Below, in pieces: positions 33,951 through 43,020 of a stretch of 64,000 nucleotides of DNA. Both the position numbers and the translations under genes were made by a program. The DNA comes from Hyphomicrobiales bacterium. GTDB taxonomy: Bacteria; Pseudomonadota; Alphaproteobacteria; Rhizobiales; Rhizobiaceae. The DNA lies in contig UBXV01000036.1 in assembly GCA_900469625.1 (NCBI GenBank), forward strand, positions 1 to 64,000, written 5' to 3'. The notes under the pieces are model-generated. The model made no database searches. It was not told the DNA's origin and was given only the letters and a program-made list of their open reading frames with translations. The stretch's first letter is position 1; each line of letters opens with the position of its first letter.

Positions 33951-34708
33951 GCCGCCATGCGGCGTGCGGCGTAGGTCCGCACGGCATCGCCGAAGGCCCT
34001 GAACAGGCTCGCCGACGGTGCGTCCGTGCGCACCCAGTATTCCGGATGCCATTGTACCCCGACGGCGAAGGCCTTGGCGCCGATCACCGAGACCGCCTCG
34101 ATCGTGCCATCGTCGGCAACGGCTTCGACGGCAAGGCGCGGCGCGGCGGCGCCGATCGCCTGGCGATGCAGGGAATTGACGCGCAGGCGGCCGGCGCCCA
34201 GCACTGGCGCGAGACAGCTGCCTTCCTTGACGATGACATCCTGGCGGATGCCATAGGCGACGTCGAGTTCGGGAACGTCGGGCTTGCGGTGATCCCAGAC
34301 ACCAGGCTGTTCCTGGATTTCCGTCGCCAGCGTGCCGCCGAGCGCGACGTTGAGTTCCTGGATGCCGCGGCAGATGGCAAACAGCGGCACGCCGCGCTCG
34401 ATCGCGCGGCGGATCAGAGGCAGGCTGGTGGCATCCCGGCCCGGATCGAAGGGGCCGTCGCTGTCCTTGGCCTCGCGGCCATAGAGCGAGGGATGCACAT
34501 TGGACCGGGCGCCGCTTGCCAGAACGCCGTCGACGCGATCGAGGATCTCGTCGATATCGTTGCCGGTTTCGAGTGCGGGTATCAGGAAGGGCATGACACC
34601 GGCGCCTTCGACGGCGGCGCGAACATATTGATGGGCAACGACTTGCCAGACATTGCCGTCGAATTCGCGGAAATCGCAGGGGATGGCAACGACAGGTTTC
34701 GACATCAT
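33947..34708 (-). CDS. Gamma-glutamyl-gamma-aminobutyrate hydrolase family protein
   Basis: A 253-residue class I glutamine amidotransferase-like hydrolase (peptidase C26). The nucleophile Cys lies in PLFAICRGIQELNVALGG and the catalytic His in VGVQWHPEYW. PuuD of this family cleaves gamma-glutamyl-GABA in putrescine breakdown; others act on different gamma-glutamyl amides. Two adjacent ATGs (34708 and 34705) follow GGAG. A link to putrescine is tempting since an ornithine decarboxylase exists in the window, but it is 18 kb away. Confidence 0.88.
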   Translation of the reverse strand: MMSKPVVAIPCDFREFDGNVWQVVAHQYVRAAVEGAGVMPFLIPALETGNDIDEILDRVDGVLASGARSNVHPSLYGREAKDSDGPFDPGRDATSLPLIRRAIERGVPLFAICRGIQELNVALGGTLATEIQEQPGVWDHRKPDVPELDVAYGIRQDVIVKEGSCLAPVLGAGRLRVNSLHRQAIGAAAPRLAVEAVADDGTIEAVSVIGAKAFAVGVQWHPEYWVRTDAPSASLFRAFGDAVRTYAARRMAA

Positions 34709-35124
34709 CAGGCTCCGTATATCGCTCGGAAAAGCCATGGCGCCAGTTGCGGTTCAAAGTCAACTGGCAAGCGCAGTGACGACGAGGCGGCTCGGTGGTC
34801 GGGTGTTGCCGGTGAAGGCGGCAGGAAGTGATGGTTTTTTCTTCAGTTTTGGGTAACCAAAACCCAAGTGAATCGGTGGATATGATGTTTGCCAAGCAGA
34901 ATTTGCTTAAATACAATGGCTGAAAGTAAAAGCTCTTTATGTCTATGAATGGTTGTAGAAAACATCGGGTGTCCTTTGGTTTCGCAATACTAGGTTGAGT
35001 TTGCGAAAAACTCGCACGGGGCACCGTTTGAATGTTGTAATACAAGGCTTCGAGGCGGCGCTTTCACGAAATCTTTCGTTAAATCATCGCCTCTAAAAAT
35101 CCGGAAAACCGGAGCTATGGGTTC
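34709..35124. other. AT-rich intergenic region upstream of the GGDEF-EAL gene
   Basis: 416 bp without a supported gene. It contains a predicted plus-strand promoter at 34889-34917 and an AT-rich stretch from about 34845 to 35000, leaving a leader of roughly 200 nt for the downstream gene. Confidence 0.5.
34889..34917 (+). promoter_or_regulatory. Predicted sigma-70 type promoter
   Basis: TTGCCA (34889-34894), a 17-nt spacer and TACAAT (34912-34917). It would start transcription near 34925 and read into the GGDEF-EAL gene. Confidence 0.5.
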
Positions 35125-37434
35125 ATGACGCGCAATGAACGGGGCGCTCTCCCGACAGATGTCTATCTGTCGTCTGTGAGTTCGCTCTACGAACATCGCA
35201 GGACTCTGCTGATCGGCATGCTCTCGCATGTCGTGACCTTCGTGCTCGTCTACTTCAAGACCTCCGACCCGCTCTACCTCATCTGCACCGCAGCCGTGAT
35301 GGCGCTCTGGGTGCTGCGCAATCTCGACATGGCGCGCTTCGATCGCCAGGATTTTTCCAATGCCGACCGTGCCACGGTCAGAAAATGGGAGAACCGCTAT
35401 ATTCTCGGCGGCGTCAGCGTGACACTGACCTGCGGCATTGCCTGCGGCTACGCGATCGCCGTCAGTCGGGATTCCTTCGCGGAACTTGCCTGCATCTCCG
35501 TCACGCTCGCCTCGATGATCTCGCTCGTCGGGCGAAACTACGGTTCCGAACGCGCGGTCTTGCTGCTGTCCTCGTCGGCCTGCCTGCCGATCGTGATCGG
35601 GCTGATCACACTGCGCGACCCGTTCATGCTGATCCTGGCGATCCTGATCCTGCCCTTCATCTTCTCGACCTGGATGATGGCCAACAATGTGCGCGCGTTC
35701 CTCTACGAAAACGTGCTGGCCGCGCGCGAGGTCGCGACGATCGCCGGACAGTTCGACGCAGCGCTCAACAACATGACGCACGGGCTCTTGATGCTCGACC
35801 GGGACAACCGGATCGTCGTTGCCAACGAGCGTGCCTGCGCGCTCCTGATGCTCGGCGACAAGGCTGACCTTAGGGACCGCCTGCTCGACGATGTCGTGCG
35901 CCGCGGCGTCAGGCGCATGTCGCTCAGCGTCGACGACACGCGCGTGATTTCCCGTCAGCTCGACCTGTTGATCAAGGGCAAGAAGACCCAGGTGCTGGTA
36001 CCGGTCACCGATGACCTGTTTCTCGAGTTTTCCGCCGGTCGGCACGAAAACGGCGAAGTCGTGCTGATTTTCGAGGACGTGACCGCGCGCGTTCAGGCCG
36101 ACAGGCAGATCCTGCAGATGGTGCGCTTCGATACGCTGACCGACCTGCCGAGTCGCGACTACTTCACCGAGCTTGCACACACTGCGATGGCGCTGGAAGG
36201 CAGCCAGGACGTGGAGGTCGGGCTGATGGTGCTCGACGTCGCCGAGTTCAAGCACGTCAACGACATGCGCGGCCATATCGTCGGCGACCGGCTGCTGCAG
36301 GCCATTGCCGGCCGGCTGAAATCCCTCGTCGGCAACACCGCGATCGCCGCCCGCCTGATGGGCGACGAATTCGTCGTCTTCTTCCCGAACAGGATGCATC
36401 TACCGGATCTCGAGGCGCAGATGCGCGCGGTCCATGCCGGATTGCGCGGCGCCTATCTGGCCGGTGGCTTCACCTTCAACATGACCATGAATGCCGGTGT
36501 GGTGATCGTGCCGAGCAGCGCCTTCCGGCTCGAGGAGTTGCAGATCAAGGCCGATCTCGCACTGTCGGAAGCCAAGGCGCGCAACAAGGGCGGTTGCACG
36601 GTCTTCGAAGACGAAATGGATGCCCGCTATCTCGACCGCCAGAAACTGAAGAGCGATCTGCGCGATGCGATCAATGCTAGCGCGCTGACGCTTTCCTACC
36701 AGCCGATGTTCACGCCGAACGGCGCGCGCCTCGAATGCTGCGAGGCGCTGGCGCGCTGGACACATCCCGAACGCGGCCCGGTGCCGCCGAACGTGTTCAT
36801 TCAGCTTGCCGAGGAGCTTGGCCTCGTTACCGAAATCACCCGCTTCGTGCTGGAGCAGGCGTGCCGGGACTGCATGAGCTGGCCCGGCCACGTTTCCGTT
36901 TCGGTCAACCTGTCGGTGCTCGACCTGCGCAGCAACGACATCGTCACCGTCGTCAGGCGGACGCTTGCCGCCACCGGCCTCGATGCGTCGCGCCTGCATC
37001 TCGAAGTGACCGAAAGCTGCCTGATGGACGAGCCGGCCAAGGTGCAGGCAATTCTGGCCGAGCTGCGCGATAGCGGCATCACCATCGCCATCGACGATTT
37101 CGGCACCGGCTATTCCAGCCTCAGCTATCTCGACGTGCTGCCGGTGAGCATCATCAAGATCGACCGGTCTTTCGTGCGCAACATCCGTGAAGACACACGT
37201 CGCTTCAAACTCCTGCGCGGCACGGCCAATCTGGGGCGTGCACTTGGCCTGAAGATCATCGTCGAGGGCGTGGAAACGGCCGACCAGTTGCAGTTGATCA
37301 ATGATTATCACTGCGCCGATCTGATACAGGGTTTTGTGTTCGCAGCGCCAATGCCGGCATCGGCAATCGAGGCGTTCTGCCAGAACGGTGTCCAGAAACC
37401 GGTCAATTCACCTTCGAGCAAGCGCATCGCCTGA
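35125..37434 (+). CDS. Membrane GGDEF-EAL c-di-GMP signalling protein
   Basis: A 769-residue inner-membrane protein. Six transmembrane helices occupy about residues 29-185, then a PAS-like segment (about 205-320), a GGDEF domain and an EAL domain. The cyclase motif is MGDEF (residues 412-416), with the first Gly replaced by Met, and no upstream RxxD inhibitory site is seen, so cyclase activity is doubtful. The EAL domain looks competent: EAL at 540-542, the NLS and EVTES segments, DDFGTGYSSL at 657-666, KIDRSF, EGVET and the QGF motif are all present. The expected reaction is hydrolysis of c-di-GMP to pGpG, possibly with GTP bound to the MGDEF domain as a regulator. Start at 35125 is the first in-frame ATG in an AT-rich leader; the ribosome binding site is weak (GGAGCTATGGG). 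Confidence 0.93.
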   Translation: MTRNERGALPTDVYLSSVSSLYEHRRTLLIGMLSHVVTFVLVYFKTSDPLYLICTAAVMALWVLRNLDMARFDRQDFSNADRATVRKWENRYILGGVSVTLTCGIACGYAIAVSRDSFAELACISVTLASMISLVGRNYGSERAVLLLSSSACLPIVIGLITLRDPFMLILAILILPFIFSTWMMANNVRAFLYENVLAAREVATIAGQFDAALNNMTHGLLMLDRDNRIVVANERACALLMLGDKADLRDRLLDDVVRRGVRRMSLSVDDTRVISRQLDLLIKGKKTQVLVPVTDDLFLEFSAGRHENGEVVLIFEDVTARVQADRQILQMVRFDTLTDLPSRDYFTELAHTAMALEGSQDVEVGLMVLDVAEFKHVNDMRGHIVGDRLLQAIAGRLKSLVGNTAIAARLMGDEFVVFFPNRMHLPDLEAQMRAVHAGLRGAYLAGGFTFNMTMNAGVVIVPSSAFRLEELQIKADLALSEAKARNKGGCTVFEDEMDARYLDRQKLKSDLRDAINASALTLSYQPMFTPNGARLECCEALARWTHPERGPVPPNVFIQLAEELGLVTEITRFVLEQACRDCMSWPGHVSVSVNLSVLDLRSNDIVTVVRRTLAATGLDASRLHLEVTESCLMDEPAKVQAILAELRDSGITIAIDDFGTGYSSLSYLDVLPVSIIKIDRSFVRNIREDTRRFKLLRGTANLGRALGLKIIVEGVETADQLQLINDYHCADLIQGFVFAAPMPASAIEAFCQNGVQKPVNSPSSKRIA

Positions 37435-37567
37435 CGCCTGCGCCCGGTCGCCGACGGCGCCTTATTTCACCGCAAGATCATCTTTCGCCCTGCCATCGGC
37501 CGGATTGGCGCCGCGTGGCTGCATGCGCAACACTTCGTTAACCATGAAATTTTACGAAATATTAAGG

Positions 37568-37582
37568 TTAACAATAGGTTAA
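37568..37582 (+). promoter_or_regulatory. CtrA-type box (distal)
   Basis: TTAA-CAATAGG-TTAA, a perfect match to the CtrA consensus TTAA-N7-TTAA, 80 bp upstream of the FeeM-like gene. A further TTAACCAT, a common variant half site, lies at 37538-37545. Confidence 0.7.
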
Positions 37583-37631
37583 TTCCAGGTTGTGCCATTT
37601 TGTTGTTGCTGCCGCCCGGGCCGTCAATAGT

Positions 37632-37646
37632 TTAACGCTTCGTTAA
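37632..37646 (+). promoter_or_regulatory. CtrA-type box (proximal)
   Basis: TTAA-CGCTTCG-TTAA, a second perfect 7-bp-spaced box, only 16 bp before the start codon at 37663. Bound CtrA here would lie over the leader and could repress, unless transcription starts between the two boxes and start codon. Confidence 0.65.
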
Positions 37647-37662
37647 CTATGAGGGTCGGAAA

Positions 37663-38436
37663 ATGGGTGAAGGTCTTCACCGGGCGGAGCCTGGGAGTTT
37701 TTCTGAGAAGCTTATGCTTCTGCTCGATCGCGTCGAGTATCGACGGGTCGAGGCAGGCGAGGACATGGAGGACATCGCCCGGCTTCGCTACAAGGCGTAC
37801 AAGGCCGTCAACCTGATGGAGCTGACCGGCTCGACCCTGATCGACGATCTCGATTTCGACAGCCACGCCCATGTCTTCGGCATCTACCTCGACGAGAACC
37901 TGGTCAGCACCGTGCGCGTCCACCACGTCACGCCTGAACACAGGGCGAGCACGTCCGGGCTGATCTTCGGTCCCGAGATCGACGTCTTTCTCGATGCCGG
38001 CATGGTCCTGGTCGATCCGGGCAGGTTGGCCGTCGATCCCGATGTCACCGGCGACGAGATGCGGGCGCTTCCCTATCTGACGCTGCGCCCGGTGGCGATG
38101 GCGTGCGAATACTTCACCGCCGACCGGTGCCTTACGGCCTGCCGGCCGCGGCATGCAGCGTTCTACAAGCGCATCTTCGCGTCCGAGACGGTCGTCGCCA
38201 AGCGCGAGAACCTTGGCGTCTACAACGCCGATGGCGCGCTTCTGGTCGCGCAGGTGAGGGGACAGCGGCCCTCGATCCTCGACCGATACCCGATCTTCGA
38301 TTCCGAGCCGTTCGAGCGTCGCCTGATGTTTGCGGATCGCCAGGAGGTTCCATTCGCCCCGCTGACAATCCTGCCGACGGCGCGCATGGCGCAAAACGGT
38401 TCCGGCCGTTCCTATCGCACATCCGTATTCCGCTGA
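37663..38436 (+). CDS. FeeM-like N-acyl amino acid synthase (GNAT fold)
   Basis: A 257-residue protein matching the N-acyl amino acid synthase FeeM family, distant GNAT-fold relatives of LuxI-type autoinducer synthases. FeeM joins an acyl-ACP-derived fatty acyl group to an amino acid. Visible landmarks are an N-terminal ARLRYKAYKAVNLMELTGSTLIDDLDFDSHAHVFGIYLDENLVSTVRVHHV region resembling LuxI beta strands, with the conserved Arg and Asp residues, and MRALPYLTLRPVAMACEYF. The gene is single, lies 228 bp after the GGDEF-EAL gene, and has CtrA-type boxes upstream. Start at 37663 follows GAGGGTCGG. The product amino acid is unknown. Confidence 0.75.
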   Translation: MGEGLHRAEPGSFSEKLMLLLDRVEYRRVEAGEDMEDIARLRYKAYKAVNLMELTGSTLIDDLDFDSHAHVFGIYLDENLVSTVRVHHVTPEHRASTSGLIFGPEIDVFLDAGMVLVDPGRLAVDPDVTGDEMRALPYLTLRPVAMACEYFTADRCLTACRPRHAAFYKRIFASETVVAKRENLGVYNADGALLVAQVRGQRPSILDRYPIFDSEPFERRLMFADRQEVPFAPLTILPTARMAQNGSGRSYRTSVFR

Positions 38437-38681
38437 TGGCTGTCTACAGTCGGGTGGCGGTTGGCTGAAAACGTGCGATCGCGACGCGCGTCGGGGCGCG
38501 CGCGGCATATCGCCTCAGGCAACCGGACGCGGCAGTGGGTTTTCGTTGCGCCCGGGGCCGGCATTGTGTATGGGCAGCTAATAGGCTTGCGCGCGCTTTT
38601 GCGCCGGGGCCATTGGTGGATCAAGGTTGAAGGGCGGCGACGGCAGACGGTCGTGCCGCAGCATTCTGGGAGAATTGGACG

Positions 38682-38906
38682 ATGGCTGAGCATCATTCTG
38701 GACCGGTCGAAATGGGTGCTCCCATGGATTATGCGGAACACGAGAAGACCTACGATTACTTCCTCAGTGCCACGAAATACGGCACGATGTTCTGCGTCGT
38801 CCTGCTGATTGCCATGGCGGCCTTCTTCTTCACCACGATGGGCTTCTTCTCCTCGCTGGTGCTGTTCATCCTTCTCAACGTCGCCGGTTTCTTCTTCCTT
38901 CGTTAA
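38682..38906 (+). CDS. aa3-type cytochrome c oxidase subunit IV
   Basis: A 74-residue protein: a hydrophilic N-terminus of about 32 residues (HHSGPVEMGAPMDYAEHEKTYDYF) followed by two hydrophobic stretches, matching the small subunit IV of alphaproteobacterial aa3 oxidases (PF07835). It is a minor, non-catalytic subunit of the respiratory oxidase. GGGAG at 38668-38672 is its ribosome binding site. The main oxidase genes are not in the window. The same strand and closeness to pnt genes are noted but no operon is proven. Confidence 0.88.
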   Translation: MAEHHSGPVEMGAPMDYAEHEKTYDYFLSATKYGTMFCVVLLIAMAAFFFTTMGFFSSLVLFILLNVAGFFFLR

Positions 38907-39249
38907 TCGGCATCGCCGACACGACTAGCCACGGACGGGCCGGGGAGGCCCGCCCTTGGCTACCTGCCGGACCGGATGTCCGGATGAAAGCCGCACGGCA
39001 TCGACTGGGAGCGTCGATCGTCTTGCCTGAGGCTCATGAATGTTCGCAGCGCCTTGACGTGTTCGTTCCAGAACGCGCGGCGCTTTATCCTCACCGCGTG
39101 AGGGGGAGTGGAGGGCAGGCCTTGCCTGTCTCCAGGGGAATGTGTGCTTTGCACATGGGAGGGCGCCTGCTCGTTTGAGCGGCCGCTTTGCAGTCGGACA
39201 GGATGCCCGCATTCCAGCCTTGGCTCGATTGCGGCCAGGGAGGGGACTT
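38907..39249. other. Intergenic region upstream of pntAA
   Basis: 343 bp without a supported gene. A GC-rich imperfect hairpin (CGGGCC/GGCCCG near 38935-38955) lies just after the oxidase subunit gene but lacks a T tract. The rest should contain the pnt promoter, not resolved here. Confidence 0.4.
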
Positions 39250-40398
39250 GTGAGCGAAATTGTCTTTATCGCCAAGGAAACGGATCCGAACGAGGGTCGC
39301 GTCGCGGCATCGCCGGATAGCGTGAAGAAACTGAAAGGGCTCGGCTTCGACGTCGTCGTCGAGGCCGGCGCCGGGTTTCTGTCTCGTATTCCGGATGTGG
39401 AATACGAGAAGGTCGGCGCCAGGATCGGCACCGTTGCCGATGCGGGGACGGCGGACGTCGTCCTGAGAGTACGCCGGCCAACGAGCGGCGAAATCGCCGG
39501 CTACAAGTCCGGCACGATCGTCATCGCGATCATGGATCCCTATGGCAACGAGGATGCGGTCGCCGAAATGGCCAAGGCCGGTCTTTCCGCCTTCGCCATG
39601 GAACTGATGCCGCGCATCACCCGAGCCCAGTCGATGGACGTGCTGTCGAGCCAGGCAAACCTTGCCGGCTACCAGGCCGTGATCGATGCAGCGTACGAAT
39701 ACGACCGGGCGCTGCCGATGATGATGACCGCTGCAGGAACGGTTCCCGCCGCGAAGGTCTTCGTCATGGGTGCCGGCGTCGCCGGCCTGCAGGCGATCGC
39801 GACGGCTCGCCGCCTCGGCGCCGTTGTGTCGGCAACCGATGTGCGGCCGGCCTCCAAGGAGCAGGTGGCCTCGCTCGGCGCCAAGTTCATCGCCGTCGAG
39901 GATGAGGAATTCAAGGCGGCCGAAACCGCCGGCGGTTACGCCAAGGAAATGTCCAAGGAATACCAGGCGAAACAGGCAGCGCTTGTTGCCGAGCACATCG
40001 CCAAGCAGGACATCGTCGTCACCACGGCGTTGATCCCCGGCCGCGCGGCGCCGCGGCTCGTCACGCGCGAGATGCTCAAGAGCATGAAGCCCGGTTCGGT
40101 CGTGGTTGATCTCGCCATCGAACGGGGCGGCAATGTCGAAGGTGCTGAGCCCGGCAAGGTCGCCGACGTCGAAGGCGTCAAGGTCGTCGGCCATCTCAAC
40201 GTGCCCGGCCGGATCGCCGCATCCGCCTCCGGCCTCTATGCCAAGAACCTCGTGACCTTCCTGGAGACCATGGTCTCCAAGGAAACCAAGGCGCTGGCGC
40301 TCAACATGGAGGACGAGCTCGTCAAGGCGACGGCGCTCACCCATGGCGGCGCCATCGTCAACGCGAATTTCGAGCCGAAGAAGAAGGGGGATCTTTGA
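39250..40398 (+). CDS. pntAA: NAD(P) transhydrogenase subunit alpha-1
   Basis: The NAD(H)-binding subunit of proton-translocating transhydrogenase, 382 residues. The N-terminus [24 protein letters not shown] resembles alanine dehydrogenase, [17 protein letters not shown] is conserved in the family, and [20 protein letters not shown] is the Rossmann motif. The complex reduces NADP+ from NADH using the proton gradient. The start is GTG at 39250 behind AGGGAGGGGAC. The stop overlaps the pntAB start by 1 nt (TGATG). The split alpha subunit is usual in alphaproteobacteria. Confidence 0.95.
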   Translation: MSEIVFIAKETDPNEGRVAASPDSVKKLKGLGFDVVVEAGAGFLSRIPDVEYEKVGARIGTVADAGTADVVLRVRRPTSGEIAGYKSGTIVIAIMDPYGNEDAVAEMAKAGLSAFAMELMPRITRAQSMDVLSSQANLAGYQAVIDAAYEYDRALPMMMTAAGTVPAAKVFVMGAGVAGLQAIATARRLGAVVSATDVRPASKEQVASLGAKFIAVEDEEFKAAETAGGYAKEMSKEYQAKQAALVAEHIAKQDIVVTTALIPGRAAPRLVTREMLKSMKPGSVVVDLAIERGGNVEGAEPGKVADVEGVKVVGHLNVPGRIAASASGLYAKNLVTFLETMVSKETKALALNMEDELVKATALTHGGAIVNANFEPKKKGDL

Positions 40399-40817
40399 TG
40401 GCCAACGAAGCATTGGAAAAAGCGCTCGATGCACTCGACAAGGCGGTTGCGGCCGTCCAGCAGGCAGCGCTGAACCTGCCCGAAACCGCCGACGCTGCCG
40501 GTGCATTGGCGCATGGCGCAACTGGCGGCGCGATCGACCCGTTCGTCTTTCGCCTGGCGATCTTCGTGCTGTCGATCTTCGTCGGCTACTACGTCGTGTG
40601 GTCGGTGACGCCGGCCCTGCACACGCCGTTGATGGCCGTCACCAACGCGATTTCGTCGGTCATCGTCGTCGGCGCCCTGCTCGCCGTCGGCATCTCGGCC
40701 TCGGGGCTTGCGACCGGTTTCGGCTTCATCGCCCTGGTGCTTGCCTCGGTCAACATCTTTGGCGGCTTCCTGGTCACCCAGCGCATGCTTGCCATGTACA
40801 AGAAAAAAGACAAGTGA
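40398..40817 (+). CDS. pntAB: NAD(P) transhydrogenase subunit alpha-2
   Basis: A 139-residue membrane subunit with three transmembrane helices (about residues 50-135), the separate membrane part of the alpha chain. The N-terminal 45 residues are Ala-rich. LRNTPLM-like conservation is seen as [23 protein letters not shown], a hallmark of the family. The ATG overlaps the pntAA stop, and pntB follows 9 bp later, so it is strictly co-translated. Confidence 0.95.
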   Translation: MANEALEKALDALDKAVAAVQQAALNLPETADAAGALAHGATGGAIDPFVFRLAIFVLSIFVGYYVVWSVTPALHTPLMAVTNAISSVIVVGALLAVGISASGLATGFGFIALVLASVNIFGGFLVTQRMLAMYKKKDK

Positions 40818-40826
40818 GGCCGGCCG

Positions 40827-42227
40827 ATGAACGCTAACTTCGCAGCCTTCCTCTATCTCGTCTCGGGCGTGCTCTTCATCATGGCGCTGCGCGGCCTGTC
40901 GCACCCGGCCACCAGCCGCAAGGGCAACACCTACGGCATGGTCGGCATGGGCATTGCCATCGTCACCACGCTGCTTCTGGCCAAGCCCACCTTCGGCGGT
41001 TTCCTGTTGATCGTGCTCGGCCTTGCCATCGGCGGCGGTGCGGGCGCGGTGATCGCCCGGCGCATTGCCATGACGTCGATGCCGCAGCTTGTCGCCGCTT
41101 TCCACTCGCTCGTGGGTCTGGCGGCCGTCATGGTCGCCGCCGCGGCGATGTATGCGCCCGAAAGCTTCGGCATCGGCACCCTCGGCGACATTCACGCCCA
41201 GGCGCTGGTCGAGATGTCGCTCGGCGTCGCCATCGGTGCGATCACCTTTACCGGGTCGATCATCGCCTTCCTGAAGCTCGATGGACGCATGTCCGGCAAG
41301 CCGATCATGCTGAGCGGCCGTCACGTCGTTAACGCGGGCCTGGCGATCGCCCTCGTCGTGCTGGTGATCCTGCTGGTCGTCACCCAGAGCACGACGGTGT
41401 TCTGGCTGATCGTCCTGCTGTCGCTGGCGCTCGGCGTCCTGATCATCATCCCGATCGGCGGCGCCGACATGCCGGTGGTCGTGTCGATGCTCAACTCCTA
41501 TTCGGGTTGGGCAGCGGCCGGCATCGGCTTCACGCTCGGCAATCTGGCGCTGATTATCACCGGTGCGCTCGTCGGCTCGTCCGGTGCGATCCTGTCCTAC
41601 ATCATGTGCAAGGGCATGAACCGCTCGTTCATCTCGGTCATCCTGGGCGGCTTCGGTGGGGAGGCGGCGGCAGCCAGCGTCGACGACGGCGTCCAGCGCA
41701 CCGTCAAGCAGGGTGCTGCCGACGATGCGGCCTTCCTGATGGCCAACGCCTCCAAGGTGATCATCGTTCCGGGTTATGGCATGGCCGTTGCCCAGGCGCA
41801 GCATGCACTGCGCGAACTCGGCGACCAGCTGAAGGCCGCAGGCGTCGACGTGAAATACGCGATCCACCCGGTTGCCGGCCGTATGCCCGGCCATATGAAC
41901 GTGCTGCTTGCGGAAGCCAACGTTCCCTATGACGAGGTGTTCGAGCTCGAAGACATCAACTCGGAATTCGCCCAGGCGGATGTCGCCTATGTCATCGGCG
42001 CCAACGACGTTACCAACCCTGCCGCGCGCGACGACCCGTCCTCGCCGATCTACGGCATGCCGATCCTCGATGTCGACAAGGCCAAGACCTGCTTGTTCGT
42101 CAAGCGTTCGCTCGGCTCCGGCTATGCCGGCATCGACAACACGCTGTTCTACAAGGACGGCACGATGATGCTGCTCGGCGACGCCAAGAAGGTGACCGAG
42201 GACATCGTCAAGGCGCTGCACGCCTGA
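40827..42227 (+). CDS. pntB: NAD(P) transhydrogenase subunit beta
   Basis: A 466-residue subunit with an N-terminal membrane domain (about nine helices) and a C-terminal NADP(H)-binding domain. In the latter GYGMAVAQAQHALREL is the nucleotide-binding loop and HPVAGRMPGHMNVLLAEANVPYD and GANDVTNPAARDDP are strongly conserved in PntB. It completes the transhydrogenase with pntAA and pntAB and is followed by a strong terminator. Confidence 0.96.
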   Translation: MNANFAAFLYLVSGVLFIMALRGLSHPATSRKGNTYGMVGMGIAIVTTLLLAKPTFGGFLLIVLGLAIGGGAGAVIARRIAMTSMPQLVAAFHSLVGLAAVMVAAAAMYAPESFGIGTLGDIHAQALVEMSLGVAIGAITFTGSIIAFLKLDGRMSGKPIMLSGRHVVNAGLAIALVVLVILLVVTQSTTVFWLIVLLSLALGVLIIIPIGGADMPVVVSMLNSYSGWAAAGIGFTLGNLALIITGALVGSSGAILSYIMCKGMNRSFISVILGGFGGEAAAASVDDGVQRTVKQGAADDAAFLMANASKVIIVPGYGMAVAQAQHALRELGDQLKAAGVDVKYAIHPVAGRMPGHMNVLLAEANVPYDEVFELEDINSEFAQADVAYVIGANDVTNPAARDDPSSPIYGMPILDVDKAKTCLFVKRSLGSGYAGIDNTLFYKDGTMMLLGDAKKVTEDIVKALHA

Positions 42228-42251
42228 CGGCAGAGGCCAAGGCTCGCATGG

Positions 42252-42279
42252 AAACGCCCGCCTATTGGCGGGCGTTTTC
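42252..42279 (+). terminator. Rho-independent terminator of the pnt operon
   Basis: An 11-bp stem AAACGCCCGCC/GGCGGGCGTTT, loop TATT, with a T-rich 3' arm. It lies 24 nt after the pntB stop. Confidence 0.92.
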
Positions 42280-42396
42280 GTTGCGTGCGTCGAACTGCCG
42301 GTGAAGCAGGCATGCTGTGGAGGGGGCGGCCTCCCCGACAGCTCGACGCCTGTCGGCGAGGATCATCCCGCCGGCATTGCGTGAGGGGCCGCGCCG

Positions 42397-42873
42397 TCAG
42401 CTCGCAGGCGCGAGCGTCAGTTCGTCGACGCCGATTGCGATGTTCAGGCCTTCCTGAACCTGCACGTTGACCGGCTGCAGCATGAAGGCCTTGTTGGTGC
42501 CGCCACCGATCACCTTGGCGCCGCCGCCGACGGCGAGGCTGGCATCGGCGCCAATGCCGTAATACTCGCCGGCAAGGGCATGTGCCGTCACGGGCGTGCC
42601 GGTCTTGGCCAGCACGTCCCAGACCATGGTGCTCTTGCCGGTCTTGCCGATGTCGATGCCGATCTTGCGAATGGTACCGGCATAGCTTGCCTTCGGCGCG
42701 CCGTTGGCCGGGGTGAAGGTGCACAGGAGGTTCTTCGTCGAGGTGAGGATCATGCCCGTGCCGCCGTCGGAGCCGCAGACGAGGCGGCCGAGCGCGACAT
42801 AGTTCTGGGCTGCGGACGGGCCGGCGCTAAGGGCTGCCAGGGCCAGCGTCGCAATGATGGTCTTCTTGATCAT
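42397..42873 (-). CDS. DUF992 domain periplasmic protein
   Basis: A 158-residue exported protein of the DUF992 family. A signal peptide ends SAGPSAAQ, followed by the beta-rich DUF992 core with two cysteines (LVCGSDGGTG and LLCTF) that may form a disulfide bridge. The function of the family is unknown, and it is common in rhizobia. Start at 42873 follows a GGAG site. It lies 147 bp downstream of the TPR lipoprotein gene on the same strand, with a terminator between, so it is probably a separate transcript. Confidence 0.85.
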   Translation of the reverse strand: MIKKTIIATLALAALSAGPSAAQNYVALGRLVCGSDGGTGMILTSTKNLLCTFTPANGAPKASYAGTIRKIGIDIGKTGKSTMVWDVLAKTGTPVTAHALAGEYYGIGADASLAVGGGAKVIGGGTNKAFMLQPVNVQVQEGLNIAIGVDELTLAPAS

Positions 42874-42965
42874 GGGTCACTCTCCGTTGTCATTCCGTGG
42901 GGCAAACGGATGGTGGCCGGGAAGGTTCCCTTCGTCGCGGATGAAGCGATCGGCGCAACGGGCAA

Positions 42966-42997
42966 ACGAAAACGCCCGCGACGTGGTCGCGGGCGTT
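42966..42997 (-). terminator. Rho-independent terminator of the TPR gene
   Basis: On the minus strand: AACGCCCGCGAC/GTCGCGGGCGTT stem of 12 bp (42971-42982 with 42986-42997), loop of 3 nt, followed by TTTTCG. It closes the TPR lipoprotein gene. Confidence 0.88.
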
Positions 42998-43020
42998 GAA
43001 GAGGGAACGCAGTCTGCCTG

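Noticed and set aside
40236-42221. A 661-codon open frame on the minus strand
   Set aside because: Antisense to pntAB and pntB, low-complexity His/Asp/Arg-rich translation.
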